Shown: piece by piece, positions 7,632 through 16,700 of the stretch
Layout of the letters: each line of letters starts with the position of its first letter
How positions within the stretch are numbered: position 1 is the first letter of the stretch
Assembly (NCBI GenBank): GCA_023412755.1
Contig: JAEZCB010000008.1
Location: 1-42,503 of the forward strand
Source of the DNA: Bacteroidota bacterium
GTDB taxonomy: Bacteria; Bacteroidota; Bacteroidia; Flavobacteriales_F; PHOS-HE28
Length of the DNA: 42,503 nt
Direction of reading: 5' to 3'
The notes under the pieces: generated by a model
What the model saw: the letters and a program-made list of their open reading frames with translations, nothing else
Databases searched by the model: none
What the model was told of the DNA's origin: nothing
Translations under genes and position numbers: made by a program

Positions 7632-9530
7632 ATGTCCGCTCCCCGGAACAGCACCTCCCTGGTGGCCACCGCATTGGTGGTGATGGTGGCGGTACTGATC
7701 ACCACACAATGGTTCTGGCGGGGCAATGGTGGTGAAGGTTGGCGGCAGATCGTACGCAGCGATGCAATGGGCTATTACGGCCATTTGACCGCGCTATTGG
7801 TGCGGAATGATCTGGGCAATGAACCCTTTGCGAGGGAGTATGTACACCGCACCCGTACCGGCACCTTGAACAAGTATTTCAGCGGCAGCGCTGTGATGAT
7901 GCTGCCCTGGTTCCTTGCCGGCCATGCACTCGCCATTCTGGATGCGGAAGATCCTGCCACAGGTCTTGGGCCGTACGAACTCAAGGCCATCGGTGTGGGC
8001 GGCTGGAGCTATCTGCTCATCGGCCTGCTCGCCTTGCGAAGGTTGTTGTTGCGCATGTCCGTGCGTGATGAGGTGACCGCCGTGTTGATCATCGCCGTCG
8101 CTCTTGGCACACCCTTGATCCAATATGCGTCCATACAGCCCGCATGGTCCCATATCCATTCATTCTGTGCGGTGGCGGTCTTCCTCCTGGTGATGCACCG
8201 GCTCGGCAATGGGGCTGGCGCGTGGTGGTACATCCCTGCTGCGGCCCTGCTCGCGCTGATCATCTTGATCCGGCCGGTGAATGCGTTGGTGGTGCTTGCC
8301 ATTCCCCTGGTCTGGAACAAGGATCTCCCGAACCCGTTGGGCACCCTCCGAAACAAGCCCCTTCCTTTCCTTCTGGCCTTGGTCACGGGCCTTCTCATCA
8401 TTGCTATCCAACCCTTCTTCTGGCATGCCCAGACAGGCAATTGGATCGAATGGGGATACCGGAATGAAGGCTTTTACTGGGACCGGCCACAGGTATTCAA
8501 CATCCTCTTCAGCTATCGGCGAGGCTTGTTCCTCTGGACACCTCTTTTTGCTTTGGCGGCTCTGGCATCAATGGCACTTCTTTGGAAAGATCGGCGCAGA
8601 GGGTTGTGGTCCCTTTTTTACTGGATCGTTCTGCTTCTGGTCACCAGCAGCTGGTGGATCTGGTATTACGGCAGTGGTACTGGCAATCGCATCTTCATCG
8701 ACCATTACGCCATACTTCTTATACCACTGGCACTCGTCGTCCACAGGTTGCCGCGGGGTGCATGGTATGCGGCGCAGGTCGCCCTCTTCGCGGTGGTCGC
8801 TTTGCACATGACGCAATTCGTACAATACCAGATGGAGATACTGCACCATGAGCACATGGACAGGGAGAAATACCACTTCACCTTTCTTGAACTGGACCCC
8901 ACGCTGAAACAGGTGCTCGGAGGCCGCTACGAGGTGCCGCCCTACGCGCCCAATGGGTTGGAGATGGTGTTGAAAGCCGAAACGGACCTGGAGACCGAAC
9001 ACCCCTACTGGCGTGGTGGCGAACGGAAGGAACATGCAAGGGCGGCATCCGGAGAAATAGTGGCGGTCATGGACCAATTCGATCAGTATGGCCCTGCCTT
9101 CGTTGTGCCGGCAGGCCATCTACCGCTGGGCCGCGAACTATGGTTGCAGGCATCATTGATGCGATATGAGCCGAAGGCCGGCGCTTCCATGGGATCCCAT
9201 GCCGTGATCGCCATCCACCGGCCTGATGGCAGCCAGAGTTTCTATGAGACCTTCCGGATCAATTACCTGCCCGGAAGAACGGATCAACAATGGGAAGCAT
9301 TGCATTACAGCCTCCGCACACCGGCCCTGAACGAAGGTGAAGAGCTGCGCTTCTACATCTGGAACATAGGCTACAAAGGAAGATACCTGCTGGACGACCT
9401 TTCCGTTCGCCTTTGGGCCGTTTGGCCGTATCCCGGAATGACACGCCGTTATTCCAAGTGGACGGAATACGATGTACCGGAACTGATGGTGGGCCCAGCA
9501 GGATTTGAACCTGCGACCAAGGGATTATGA
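7632..9530 (+). CDS. Polytopic membrane protein, glycosyltransferase (GT-C)-like
   Basis: About 632 residues from ATG 7632; an in-frame TTG at 7611 is less likely. Roughly ten membrane helices fill the first 410 residues, after an early loop with an acidic pair (RSDAMGYYGHL). That layout, the Tyr/Trp-rich loops (GNWIEWGYRNEGFYW, TSSWWIWYYGSG) and the charged C-terminal domain (about 420-620) fit a GT-C-type glycosyltransferase using lipid-linked sugars, though no definitive motif is seen. The C-terminal soluble part may be a beta domain (RFYIWNIGYKGRYLLDDLSV). The frame has no stop before it enters the antisense of a tRNA gene, so its last residues (MVGPAGFEPATKGL) are tRNA-derived; the native end has probably been lost or replaced. 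Confidence 0.7.
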   Translation: MSAPRNSTSLVATALVVMVAVLITTQWFWRGNGGEGWRQIVRSDAMGYYGHLTALLVRNDLGNEPFAREYVHRTRTGTLNKYFSGSAVMMLPWFLAGHALAILDAEDPATGLGPYELKAIGVGGWSYLLIGLLALRRLLLRMSVRDEVTAVLIIAVALGTPLIQYASIQPAWSHIHSFCAVAVFLLVMHRLGNGAGAWWYIPAAALLALIILIRPVNALVVLAIPLVWNKDLPNPLGTLRNKPLPFLLALVTGLLIIAIQPFFWHAQTGNWIEWGYRNEGFYWDRPQVFNILFSYRRGLFLWTPLFALAALASMALLWKDRRRGLWSLFYWIVLLLVTSSWWIWYYGSGTGNRIFIDHYAILLIPLALVVHRLPRGAWYAAQVALFAVVALHMTQFVQYQMEILHHEHMDREKYHFTFLELDPTLKQVLGGRYEVPPYAPNGLEMVLKAETDLETEHPYWRGGERKEHARAASGEIVAVMDQFDQYGPAFVVPAGHLPLGRELWLQASLMRYEPKAGASMGSHAVIAIHRPDGSQSFYETFRINYLPGRTDQQWEALHYSLRTPALNEGEELRFYIWNIGYKGRYLLDDLSVRLWAVWPYPGMTRRYSKWTEYDVPELMVGPAGFEPATKGL

Positions 9531-9562
9531 GTCCCCTGCTCTGACCGCTGAGCTATGGGCCC
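9487..9562 (-). tRNA. tRNA with CAU anticodon, probably tRNA-Ile2
   Basis: Minus-strand cloverleaf. Acceptor GGGCCCA at 9562-9556 pairs with TGGGCCC ending at 9491; the D arm holds AGCTCAGCGGTCAGAGC; the anticodon arm is GGGGA-CTCATAA-TCCCT with CAT; the T arm has GGTTCAAATCC; discriminator A at 9490 and an encoded CCA at 9489-9487. A CAU anticodon may be elongator Met, initiator Met or Ile2 (lysidine-modified). The pattern GGGGACTCATAATCCCTTGG resembles E. coli ileX, so Ile2 is preferred; the stem lacks the GGG-CCC anticodon pairs of an initiator. It overlaps the 3' end of the convergent membrane protein gene by 44 nt. Confidence 0.9.
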
Positions 9563-9590
9563 GGTCTCTCCGCGGGTGGCGAAGGAAGGG

Positions 9591-9598
9591 CAAAAGTA
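9591..9598 (-). promoter_or_regulatory. -7 box for the tRNA gene
   Basis: Minus-strand TACTTTTG followed by CCC, exactly TAnnTTTG, 28 nt before the tRNA 5' end. A second matching box, TACCTTTG, lies 7 nt further upstream (9606-9613). Confidence 0.5.
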
Positions 9599-9623
9599 GC
9601 AGTGCCAAAGGTATCTTCGGACA

Positions 9624-11096
9624 ATGCGGTACCTACTGACGATCACATTTCTAATATGCATGCACGCCCCCAGATGCCAGACATTGGGTGCGGATCTTGA
9701 TGCGATCGCTGTTCAAAGAGGTCTGGTAGGCGCAAGCGTGGCCGCGTTCTGCGGAGAAACATCCATCATATCGGAGCATACAGGGGTCCGCCGTATCCCG
9801 GGGTCATTGCCTGTAACGGATGAGACCAGATACCGCATCGCCTCCATCAGCAAGCTGGTGACCGCCATTGGTCTTATGAAGCTTTTTGAACAAGATCAAT
9901 TCGGCCTTGATGATGATGTTGCCGGCGCACTCGGCTTTCTTCTTAGGAATCCGGCCTATCCGGATGTTCCGATCACATACCGCATGCTGCTATCACACAC
10001 AAGCAGCATCCAGGATGGAACGGGTTACGGCCCTTTCTTAAGCGCTACCTTTTCCGTAGTTCCTCCTCCGGCCATTTCGGAAGTGGTCTCCCCGGGAGGA
10101 CAGTGGTACACAGCGAACATGTGGCGAACGGAACCGCCAGGCACGTGGTTCACATACAGCAACCTCAATTTCGGGATCATCGGGACATTGATCGAAGCTC
10201 ACAGCGGCCAGCGTTTCGACGATTTCATGCGCAATGAGGTCCTGTTGCCCATGGGTATCTCCGGCTCTTTCAACATCCAACATCTGGATGATATCGATCA
10301 GCTGGCCACTTTGTATAGGAATAGTCTAGCGCAGGCAGATGATCATGGTGGGAGTATGCCACCAGCTCCCGATCTGAATGGGCATCAGCCGGGTGTGAAT
10401 GGCCTTTACTTTTCGCCACAGGGCGGTCTTCGTTGCAGCGCACTAGAGATAGCACGTGTGGGCATGATGCTGAACAATGGTGGCCAACTGGATGGCGCAA
10501 CGATACTGGAGCCATCTACCGTGGCGGCCATGCTGGGCGATGAATGGACATGGAATGGAAACAATGGTGACAATTATTTCGGCTTGTTCCGCTCATGGGG
10601 ATCGGGGGTCCACAGGATCACAGCCCAGCAAGGCGGTGATGTGGTGCTGCCCAACACGTTCATGGTCGGGCATGCCGGTGAAGCCTATGGCCTGATCAGT
10701 GATCTATATCTGGACCCCTCGAGCGGTTTCGGGCTCGTGTTCATCACCAATGGCTACACCCCCGGCAACAACTATCAACTTGGGAACAACAGCGCCTTTT
10801 ACCGGGTGGAGGAGGAGATATTCGCAGCTATTGCCACCCATGCCCAACCTGCATGCATTGGCACCGGCATACCTCCTGGGCAACGCGATCTGCTGGTCGT
10901 GCGGGATCATGGGGTCGTATGGCAGGGCACGGGCAAACTGTACATAGATGTCCATGATCTTCAAGGCCGATCTCTGCATAACGGCTGGTTGGAACCATCT
11001 GGAACATCGACCATGTCCGTAGCCGGCATGGTGATCATTAAAGGGCTCGACCAATTTGGCGGTAGGCATATCGTTCGCATATTCACTGCTCACTAA
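9624..11096 (+). CDS. Serine beta-lactamase-like hydrolase, secreted
   Basis: 490 residues. The N-terminus MRYLLTITFLICMHAPRCQT is a signal peptide. The fold is that of class C beta-lactamases and DD-peptidases: SxxK at S74-I-S-K77, YSN at Y178-N180, and H350-A-G352 in place of KTG, the usual set for the AmpC/EstB-like hydrolase group. Other family text is RMLLSHTSSIQDG and GGLRCSALEIARVG. Such proteins may be peptidases, esterases or peptidoglycan enzymes; antibiotic hydrolysis cannot be claimed from this. The last 75 residues (DLLVVRDHGVVW through IVRIFTAH) resemble a short beta T9SS-like tail. TATCTTCG at 9612-9619, 4 nt before the ATG, is a weak promoter candidate. The HAD gene follows after 15 nt. 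Confidence 0.88.
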   Translation: MRYLLTITFLICMHAPRCQTLGADLDAIAVQRGLVGASVAAFCGETSIISEHTGVRRIPGSLPVTDETRYRIASISKLVTAIGLMKLFEQDQFGLDDDVAGALGFLLRNPAYPDVPITYRMLLSHTSSIQDGTGYGPFLSATFSVVPPPAISEVVSPGGQWYTANMWRTEPPGTWFTYSNLNFGIIGTLIEAHSGQRFDDFMRNEVLLPMGISGSFNIQHLDDIDQLATLYRNSLAQADDHGGSMPPAPDLNGHQPGVNGLYFSPQGGLRCSALEIARVGMMLNNGGQLDGATILEPSTVAAMLGDEWTWNGNNGDNYFGLFRSWGSGVHRITAQQGGDVVLPNTFMVGHAGEAYGLISDLYLDPSSGFGLVFITNGYTPGNNYQLGNNSAFYRVEEEIFAAIATHAQPACIGTGIPPGQRDLLVVRDHGVVWQGTGKLYIDVHDLQGRSLHNGWLEPSGTSTMSVAGMVIIKGLDQFGGRHIVRIFTAH

Positions 11097-11111
11097 ACCT
11101 CATTCGAACAT

Positions 11112-11750
11112 ATGTATAGCGGCTCTATAGACACCATCATGCTCGATCTTGGAGGTGTGTTGATCGATGTGGAATACACAGGAAGTGCGAAGGCCTTCGC
11201 GGAACTAGGGCATAAGGACTTTGAGCAACTGTATAGCAAGGCACGGCAAACCGATCTGTTCGATCGGTTCGAAACCGGTGATCTGGACGAGGCCTCTTTC
11301 CGGAATGAGTTGAGGGATCTATTCGCGAGTGAATTGAAGGACGAGCAGATCGATCACTGTTGGAATGCCATGTTGGGCTCGATCCCGCCAGAAAGGATCG
11401 AACTGGTGAAGGAGTTGCGCAAGCGGTTCCAAGTGCTGCTTCTAAGCAACACCAACAGCATACATGTACCGGCCTTCACCAAGATCGTGCTGGAAGAGAA
11501 TGGCATCCACGACTTTCGATCGCTTTTTGATGGTGCCTACTTCAGCTGCGAGATCGGCGCCAGGAAGCCCGACCCACAGGTATTCCTGGATGTGCTGAAG
11601 AGACACGAAGCCGCACCGGAAAGAACATTGTTCATCGACGATTCACCGCAGCATGTGGAAGGTGCCCTAAAGGCCGGTCTGCGTGCAGAACACCTCGATC
11701 TGCAAAGGGAGGACGTGTTGGGTCTGGTGAAGCGGCTTGGTCTGCTTTAG
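11112..11750 (+). CDS. HAD family phosphatase (IA type, YihX-like)
   Basis: 212 residues. The haloacid dehalogenase motifs are present: motif I LDLGGVLID with nucleophile D12 (the usual second Asp is Gly14, as in YihX-type proteins), motif II Ser112 in LLLSNTN, motif III Lys152 in GARKPDPQVF and motif IV D176-D177 in LFIDDSPQHVEGA. A helical cap lies at about 20-90. It probably removes phosphate from a small phosphorylated metabolite; the substrate is not predictable. Likely second gene of a pair with the beta-lactamase-like hydrolase. Its stop codon is one nt from the stop of the convergent mce gene. Confidence 0.88.
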   Translation: MYSGSIDTIMLDLGGVLIDVEYTGSAKAFAELGHKDFEQLYSKARQTDLFDRFETGDLDEASFRNELRDLFASELKDEQIDHCWNAMLGSIPPERIELVKELRKRFQVLLLSNTNSIHVPAFTKIVLEENGIHDFRSLFDGAYFSCEIGARKPDPQVFLDVLKRHEAAPERTLFIDDSPQHVEGALKAGLRAEHLDLQREDVLGLVKRLGLL

Positions 11751-11751
11751 A

Positions 11752-12261
11752 TCAGGGAACGATTTTGGGGTCGATCAGATCCTCCACTTCCTTCTCCTCG
11801 GCCTCATGCTCTCTCTTCTCCACCATTGCATGCGCCCGTTCCACGTGCACCTTATCTATCTCCTGACACAGCTCCACCAACACACCATTGGTGGTTTTCG
11901 GGTGAACGAAACAGACAAGCTTGTTATCCGCGCCTTGTTTCGGTCCATCGCTGAGCAATTGGAACCCCAGTTGCTTCAGCCTTGCCATTTCAGCCCGGAT
12001 ATCGGCTACTTCAAAAGCTACGTGATGGATGCCTTCCCCGCGTTTTTCAATGGCCCTGGCAATAGGCCCATCCGGCGTGATACTCCTGAGCAGTTCGATC
12101 TTGTTCTGGCCCACTTTGAAGAATGAGGTGATCACACCTTCGGTGGCCACTTCCTCCCGTTTGTATGGAACCTCTCCCAGTAAACGGGAATAGATCTCTT
12201 CTGCCGCATCAAGATCCCTTACTGCGATACCCAGGTGTTCGATCCTTAACAGGTGTTCCAT
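11752..12261 (-). CDS. mce: Methylmalonyl-CoA epimerase
   Basis: 169 residues. It interconverts (R)- and (S)-methylmalonyl-CoA in propionate metabolism. The vicinal-oxygen-chelate fold has two beta-alpha-beta-beta-beta halves: RIEHLGIAVRDLD with ligand His9 and GEGIHHVAFEVAD with His79/His80, plus Glu130 in NGVLVELCQ. The text SITPDGPIARAIEKRG is characteristic of this family. A charged C-terminal tail of about 30 residues (HVERAHAMVEKREHEAEEKE) goes beyond the usual end of about 135 residues. The gene stands alone, tail to tail with the HAD gene, and its start lies 4 nt after a GAACTTAG box at 12266-12273. The methylmalonyl-CoA mutase genes are not in this window. Confidence 0.92.
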   Translation of the reverse strand: MEHLLRIEHLGIAVRDLDAAEEIYSRLLGEVPYKREEVATEGVITSFFKVGQNKIELLRSITPDGPIARAIEKRGEGIHHVAFEVADIRAEMARLKQLGFQLLSDGPKQGADNKLVCFVHPKTTNGVLVELCQEIDKVHVERAHAMVEKREHEAEEKEVEDLIDPKIVP

Positions 12262-12293
12262 GCGGCTAAGTTCGTGACCTTATTAAAAAGACA

Positions 12294-12315
12294 GACCCTC
12301 CGGAATGGGAGGGTC
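12294..12315 (-). terminator. Rho-independent terminator of the secreted-protein gene
   Basis: An 8-bp stem (GACCCTCC at 12294-12301 with GGAGGGTC at 12308-12315) and a 6-nt loop lie 28 nt past the stop of the minus-strand gene. On that strand the stem is followed by TGTCTTTTTAAT, a T-rich tail. Confidence 0.75.
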
Positions 12316-12342
12316 CGCATTTGACGCTCGTATCGGCAGGGA

Positions 12343-13128
12343 TCAACGCTTGATGAAGGTCTCGCCCATGCTGTTGTCGTAGTTCAGATAGTAGAGGTCT
12401 TTCTTCAAATTGGCCACCTCCACACGGTCGCCATAGCCCCGCTTGACGATGTTGCCATACTGATCATACACCTCATACAGGGTGGGACCACTGAACACGA
12501 TCTCCTCCTTGGGTTTTTGTGGACTCCAGGAGACCGTTGGTGCGGAGGAATTGAGCTTCACGCTTTCACTGAAGCGGGCCTTCTTGGAAGAGTCCACCTG
12601 CTTCACACGGAAGATGTTCTCTCCGCTATGGGGCTGCACATTGAAGGTATACGTATGCTCGCCAGGGGTTCCTTCGCCCTTCACTTCACCCACCTTCACC
12701 CACTTGTTCCAACGCTTCTGCTCGATGATATAGGGCAGTTCACCGGTCTCATTCGTTGTGGTCCATGTGTAGGTGCCATCACTGCTGATGGATTGGTTCA
12801 CGATATCGAAGGTGCTCTTGGGCCGGAGCACTTCGGGGTTAAGGATCGTTGGCGTGCAACCGTCGCGATGCTTCACCTGCACCACCACCTTATCCCCGAC
12901 GGAGAGGCCGAAATTCTTCATATCCACTTCGAACGCACTGCTGTTGATCTCATCGGTGGCGATCTGATCATTCACCGTGACCTCGAATACGCAAAAACCC
13001 ACCCCTGCCTCCGAGAATGGATTCTGGATGAAGATGTTCTTTCCTTGGTAGTTGCCTTCCAGCACGATAACACCAGCATGACCGGTGAGAACCGTGGCGG
13101 CAGCGAATATGAACGAGAAGAGACGCAT
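12343..13128 (-). CDS. Secreted protein with T9SS-like C-terminal beta domain
   Basis: 261 residues. A signal peptide (MRLFSFIFAAATVLTGHAG) is followed by three beta-rich parts: about 20-110 (VLEGNYQGKNIFIQNPFSE), an Ig-like part at about 115-190 with SSDGTYTWTTTNETGELPYI and GEHTYTFNVQPHSGENIFRV, and a C-terminal 70-residue part with LYEVYDQYGNIVKRGYG and DLYYLNYDNSMGETFIKR. The end has the G-N-I-V-K-x-G and Y-Y-L-N-Y pattern and final Lys-Arg of T9SS type A sorting domains, although the FPNP-type opening is absent. I do not recognise a named family. Followed by a good terminator; transcribed separately from the lipoprotein gene above it. Confidence 0.75.
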   Translation of the reverse strand: MRLFSFIFAAATVLTGHAGVIVLEGNYQGKNIFIQNPFSEAGVGFCVFEVTVNDQIATDEINSSAFEVDMKNFGLSVGDKVVVQVKHRDGCTPTILNPEVLRPKSTFDIVNQSISSDGTYTWTTTNETGELPYIIEQKRWNKWVKVGEVKGEGTPGEHTYTFNVQPHSGENIFRVKQVDSSKKARFSESVKLNSSAPTVSWSPQKPKEEIVFSGPTLYEVYDQYGNIVKRGYGDRVEVANLKKDLYYLNYDNSMGETFIKR

Positions 13129-13236
13129 GGGAATGGGTCTTATACAGATCGCAATAATACGAGATCCAACAGGGTGTTCCTAGTTTCCAAGCGATAGTTC
13201 TACGGCCTCCGCGGCAGCAGGTTTCGATCCCATTTC

Positions 13237-13749
13237 CTATACCCGCTGGGCCGGATGCACGGAATTCGCCATTCGCCGCACATCCTGCTCGCTGAACCTG
13301 CCCTGTTCATGGCTCTCCACAATGAAGCTCCGGCCTTCGCTCGTGACCACCCGTTGGAAGTGGATGAATACGATCGTATCATCCGGGTATTCAGTGCGGT
13401 AGATCACCATTTCCGGTGTTTCCTCAAGGATGGTGCTCTTGCGCAGCATATCCCGTTCGAGGTCCGCTTTCAAACGTTCCAGATCCGCCTCTTCCTCACG
13501 AATGGTTATGTTGAAACGCCCCCCAGCCTCCACCTCCAACCTTCCGAATTCTTCACTCCAGCGCACTTGCGGGGTATCCACAGCGACCACATTGGGATCG
13601 ATCTCCACCACCAAGGGCATATCGTAAGGAGCGAGATCAATGGTGTGGACGGCCGGTTCTTGTTCCGCCTGTTCCTTCTGCTCCACGGTGTCACCACCGC
13701 CACATGCGGTCAGCAAAGGGATGAACATCAAGAGGAGTAGTGGCTTCAT
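13237..13749 (-). CDS. Small lipoprotein of unknown function
   Basis: 170 residues from ATG 13749; the frame stays open further upstream but there it overlaps the neighbouring gene. The N-terminus MKPLLLLMFIPLLTACGGG is a lipoprotein signal with Cys16 in the lipobox LLTAC. A short acidic linker (TVEQKEQAEQEPA) leads to a beta-rich domain with VRWSEEFGRLEVEAGG and FNITIREEEADLERL, a possible helix, then MVIYRTEYPDDTIVFIHFQR. No family recognised. It begins 22 nt after the stop of the alpha-2-macroglobulin gene and is almost surely in its operon, so a role at the same cell-surface site is a fair inference. Confidence 0.78.
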   Translation of the reverse strand: MKPLLLLMFIPLLTACGGGDTVEQKEQAEQEPAVHTIDLAPYDMPLVVEIDPNVVAVDTPQVRWSEEFGRLEVEAGGRFNITIREEEADLERLKADLERDMLRKSTILEETPEMVIYRTEYPDDTIVFIHFQRVVTSEGRSFIVESHEQGRFSEQDVRRMANSVHPAQRV

Positions 13750-13771
13750 GCGGCGAATGTAATCCGCACGA

Positions 13772-16700
13772 TCATTCGCCCACCATGATCCGCTGACCTG
13801 CGGAGTGCGCATTGAACTCCGGAGCATACATGCACATGGCCGTGGTGATGCCATTGCTGAATTCTCCCTTGTGTGTTACATGGAGTTCATACTCGAACAC
13901 GTGCGTGCCAGGAGGGATCCTGTCGAAAAAAAAGTTCATGCTCGCATCCCGCACACTTTGGTAATGAATGAGGCCACCCTGCCACCGGAGGCCGCTTAGC
14001 ACCTCCACCGGCTCCAGACCCGATGCGCGAAGATCCTTCAAGTGCACATGGTCCACGTATCGGTCGGTGGTCAACTCCAAGCGTACCACGAGCTTGTCAC
14101 CTGGGGTGATCGGTGTGGCTCGATCCAGGGGCACCAGCCGTGTACCGGATGCATCCCGCTCCAGCCGCAACACTTGCTTGCGCAACGTGAAAGGCGTACC
14201 CGATCCACGCTCCGCATGTGCCGTGATCTTGTCCATCTCCTCAAAATATTGCCAATGCAATGCGCCCCACGCCAGCCTGTCTTCCATGGTCTGGATGATC
14301 ACTTCGCCCATGGCGGGTCCCACATCATTCCCAGACCAGACCTGGCTGAAGTATCCGGTGCCGGACTCCTGCTCCTTTGGCCGCACATGTTCACCACCAA
14401 CGCTGATCAGTGGCGGCGCCACCTCTTCCAAAAGGTCCCTGCCGGTGAGCAGCAAAGCATAGCAAGCCTGTGCTGTGGCCTTGGTCGTGCCCCAGTCGGT
14501 GGTATGTTTTAGCTTCAACAGATACATGCGCAGTTCATCGGCGATCTGCTTTTCATCCAGGATCTCATGGAAAGCTTCAATGGCAAGTGCATGCGTTTCC
14601 GTAGGGAAACTGTGCCATTCCATGCCCGGTGTGAAACCACGCCAGTACATGCCGAGCTCCTCGCTTCGGGTGGCGCGCTCACTCAACGACCGCAGGATGT
14701 CCGCTGGCACTTCCGGCACATCCATGCGATGCAATGCCAGGGCGATCATGACCTGCTCCTGCAGGGCATGATCGAGCCAGTTCGCCGCGACCCTTTCACG
14801 GATAAAGGCCATCGCTTCCATAGCCGCCGGGGCCACAGGTACCTGCTTATGGAAACTGCGGGCATACAGGTAATGGATCTCCGCATATGAGGGGCGATGT
14901 GCCTGTAATTCCTCGGCCGGGGAACTATCCTTCAACCGCGCATGCCACTCCGCCACTTGCCGATCCAGCCAGGTCACCGCTGGCTCCAGCATGGGCCTGA
15001 ACTGCCCGGAAGCTTGTGTGGTGGCTCCCAGCTTCTCCAGATGCCCGAAACCGGCAACGATGTGCTGGGTGATCATGCGCGAAGGATACATGCCGTTGAA
15101 CCATGGCCAGGACCCATCCGGTAGTCGCAGGGCCTTGAGTTTTTCCAGGGTGGTTGCCTCTTCCCTGGCCAAACGGTCTTGATCGAAGAGCAGGATCAGG
15201 TCCATCCTGCGCTGCCGATCATCACGCGAACGCATCAGCCATGGCGTTTCCTCAAGCATTATGGTCTTCAGTCGGGCATTCCTTTCCAATGCGCTTTGAA
15301 ATGGATCCTCACCGGAGGCCAATTCGGAACGCCATTCCTCCATGATACCACGGATGCCTGGTCGCTGTGCAACGATGTGCGCGGAGAGCCGGTTCGCATA
15401 GTATCTGCTGAAGATCTGTTCACTGCAATCGTACGGGAACTCCGCCAGGTACGGCAGTGCCTGCACCGCATGCCATGCGGGAACCGGCGTGAACTCCACC
15501 ATCAAGGAATGGTGCCGCAACGTGCTGCTGGTGTCGCTGAGCAGTTTCTCCAGCCGTGCCTTGTGCGTACCGGCACGACGTACCGCAATGGGCAGGCTCT
15601 CTGTAACCAAGAGCTTGGAGGAAAGCACCGGCAGCACATGTTCTTCGCCATCTCCGATGCCCTCGCCGCCCAAGGCCATAACCCGCATGCCTATCATATC
15701 CAGGCCTTCTGGCACTTCCAGCTCCCAGGCAGCGATGCCACTTGCTCCAGGTGCCGCGGTGAATGGATGCTCCGCTTCACCGAAAAGCGCTCGATCGTTG
15801 ATCACCTGGTTGGTTCGGGGATCGAAGAGTTCGATGGAAGCTGTTCCGCTGACCTCTTTCTCCAGCGCATCGATCCTTGTTGTGAGGGTGATGCGGTCTC
15901 CCACACGCAGGGTCCTGGGCAGGTTCGGGACCACCATGAGCGGCTTGCGTGTCACCACCTCACGCTGGAACTGCGCGATCTTCAGATCCTCGGTGTGGGC
16001 CAGGCCCATCAGTTTCCAACGTGTCAATGCTTCCGGCAGGGTGGCCCGAAAGACCACAGATCCATCGCCATCGGTTTGAAGATCCGGAAGGAAGAAGGCC
16101 GTTTCCCGAAGGTCCGCTCGAATCGCAGGCGCAGGTGGTGCATCCACTTCTGTACGCATCTCCGCAGGCGGCGCCCGCTCCTCGAGCATGTCCGTATCAT
16201 CCGCGACCATCATGGCCTGCATCTCCAGACCACCAGCATGCCTCCCCATGAAGAAGGCCTGGTCGTAGCTATCAGGCCATCCGAAGGTCTTAAGTCGTGG
16301 ATGAGCACGTATGATATCACTTGGCCAGGTAGCCTTCGGAAAATGCGATGAGGCATGAATGGTGTTGAAGGGAGACATCCTCGACCATTCCCTTCGGGAG
16401 GAGTATCTCGGCCATTGATACATGTGCCAGGCGTGTGGGCCATAACGATCCAGTGATGCATCATACATCGAGGTCAGGATCTGTGCGGCCACCTGTCCAC
16501 CTCGTGGTCCTTTGATACGAAGGCGATACTCCTCCTGTGCCCCCGGTAACGCCTCGCTCCGGAAAGTGATCCACTCCACCTGCAATTCCTTGTTCGTCCA
16601 AGGCACCTCGACAGGGATCGTCGTTCGGAGCTGACGGCCATTGAGGGTACCGATGAAATGGACAGCGAACCCGCCCCGATCGTCCTCCTGCACAGGTAAC

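Noticed and set aside
15179..16351. 390-codon plus-strand frame inside the alpha-2-macroglobulin gene
   Set aside because: Rich in His/Arg/Cys as expected for antisense of a GC-rich gene; no conserved motif, and the minus-strand reading is clear.
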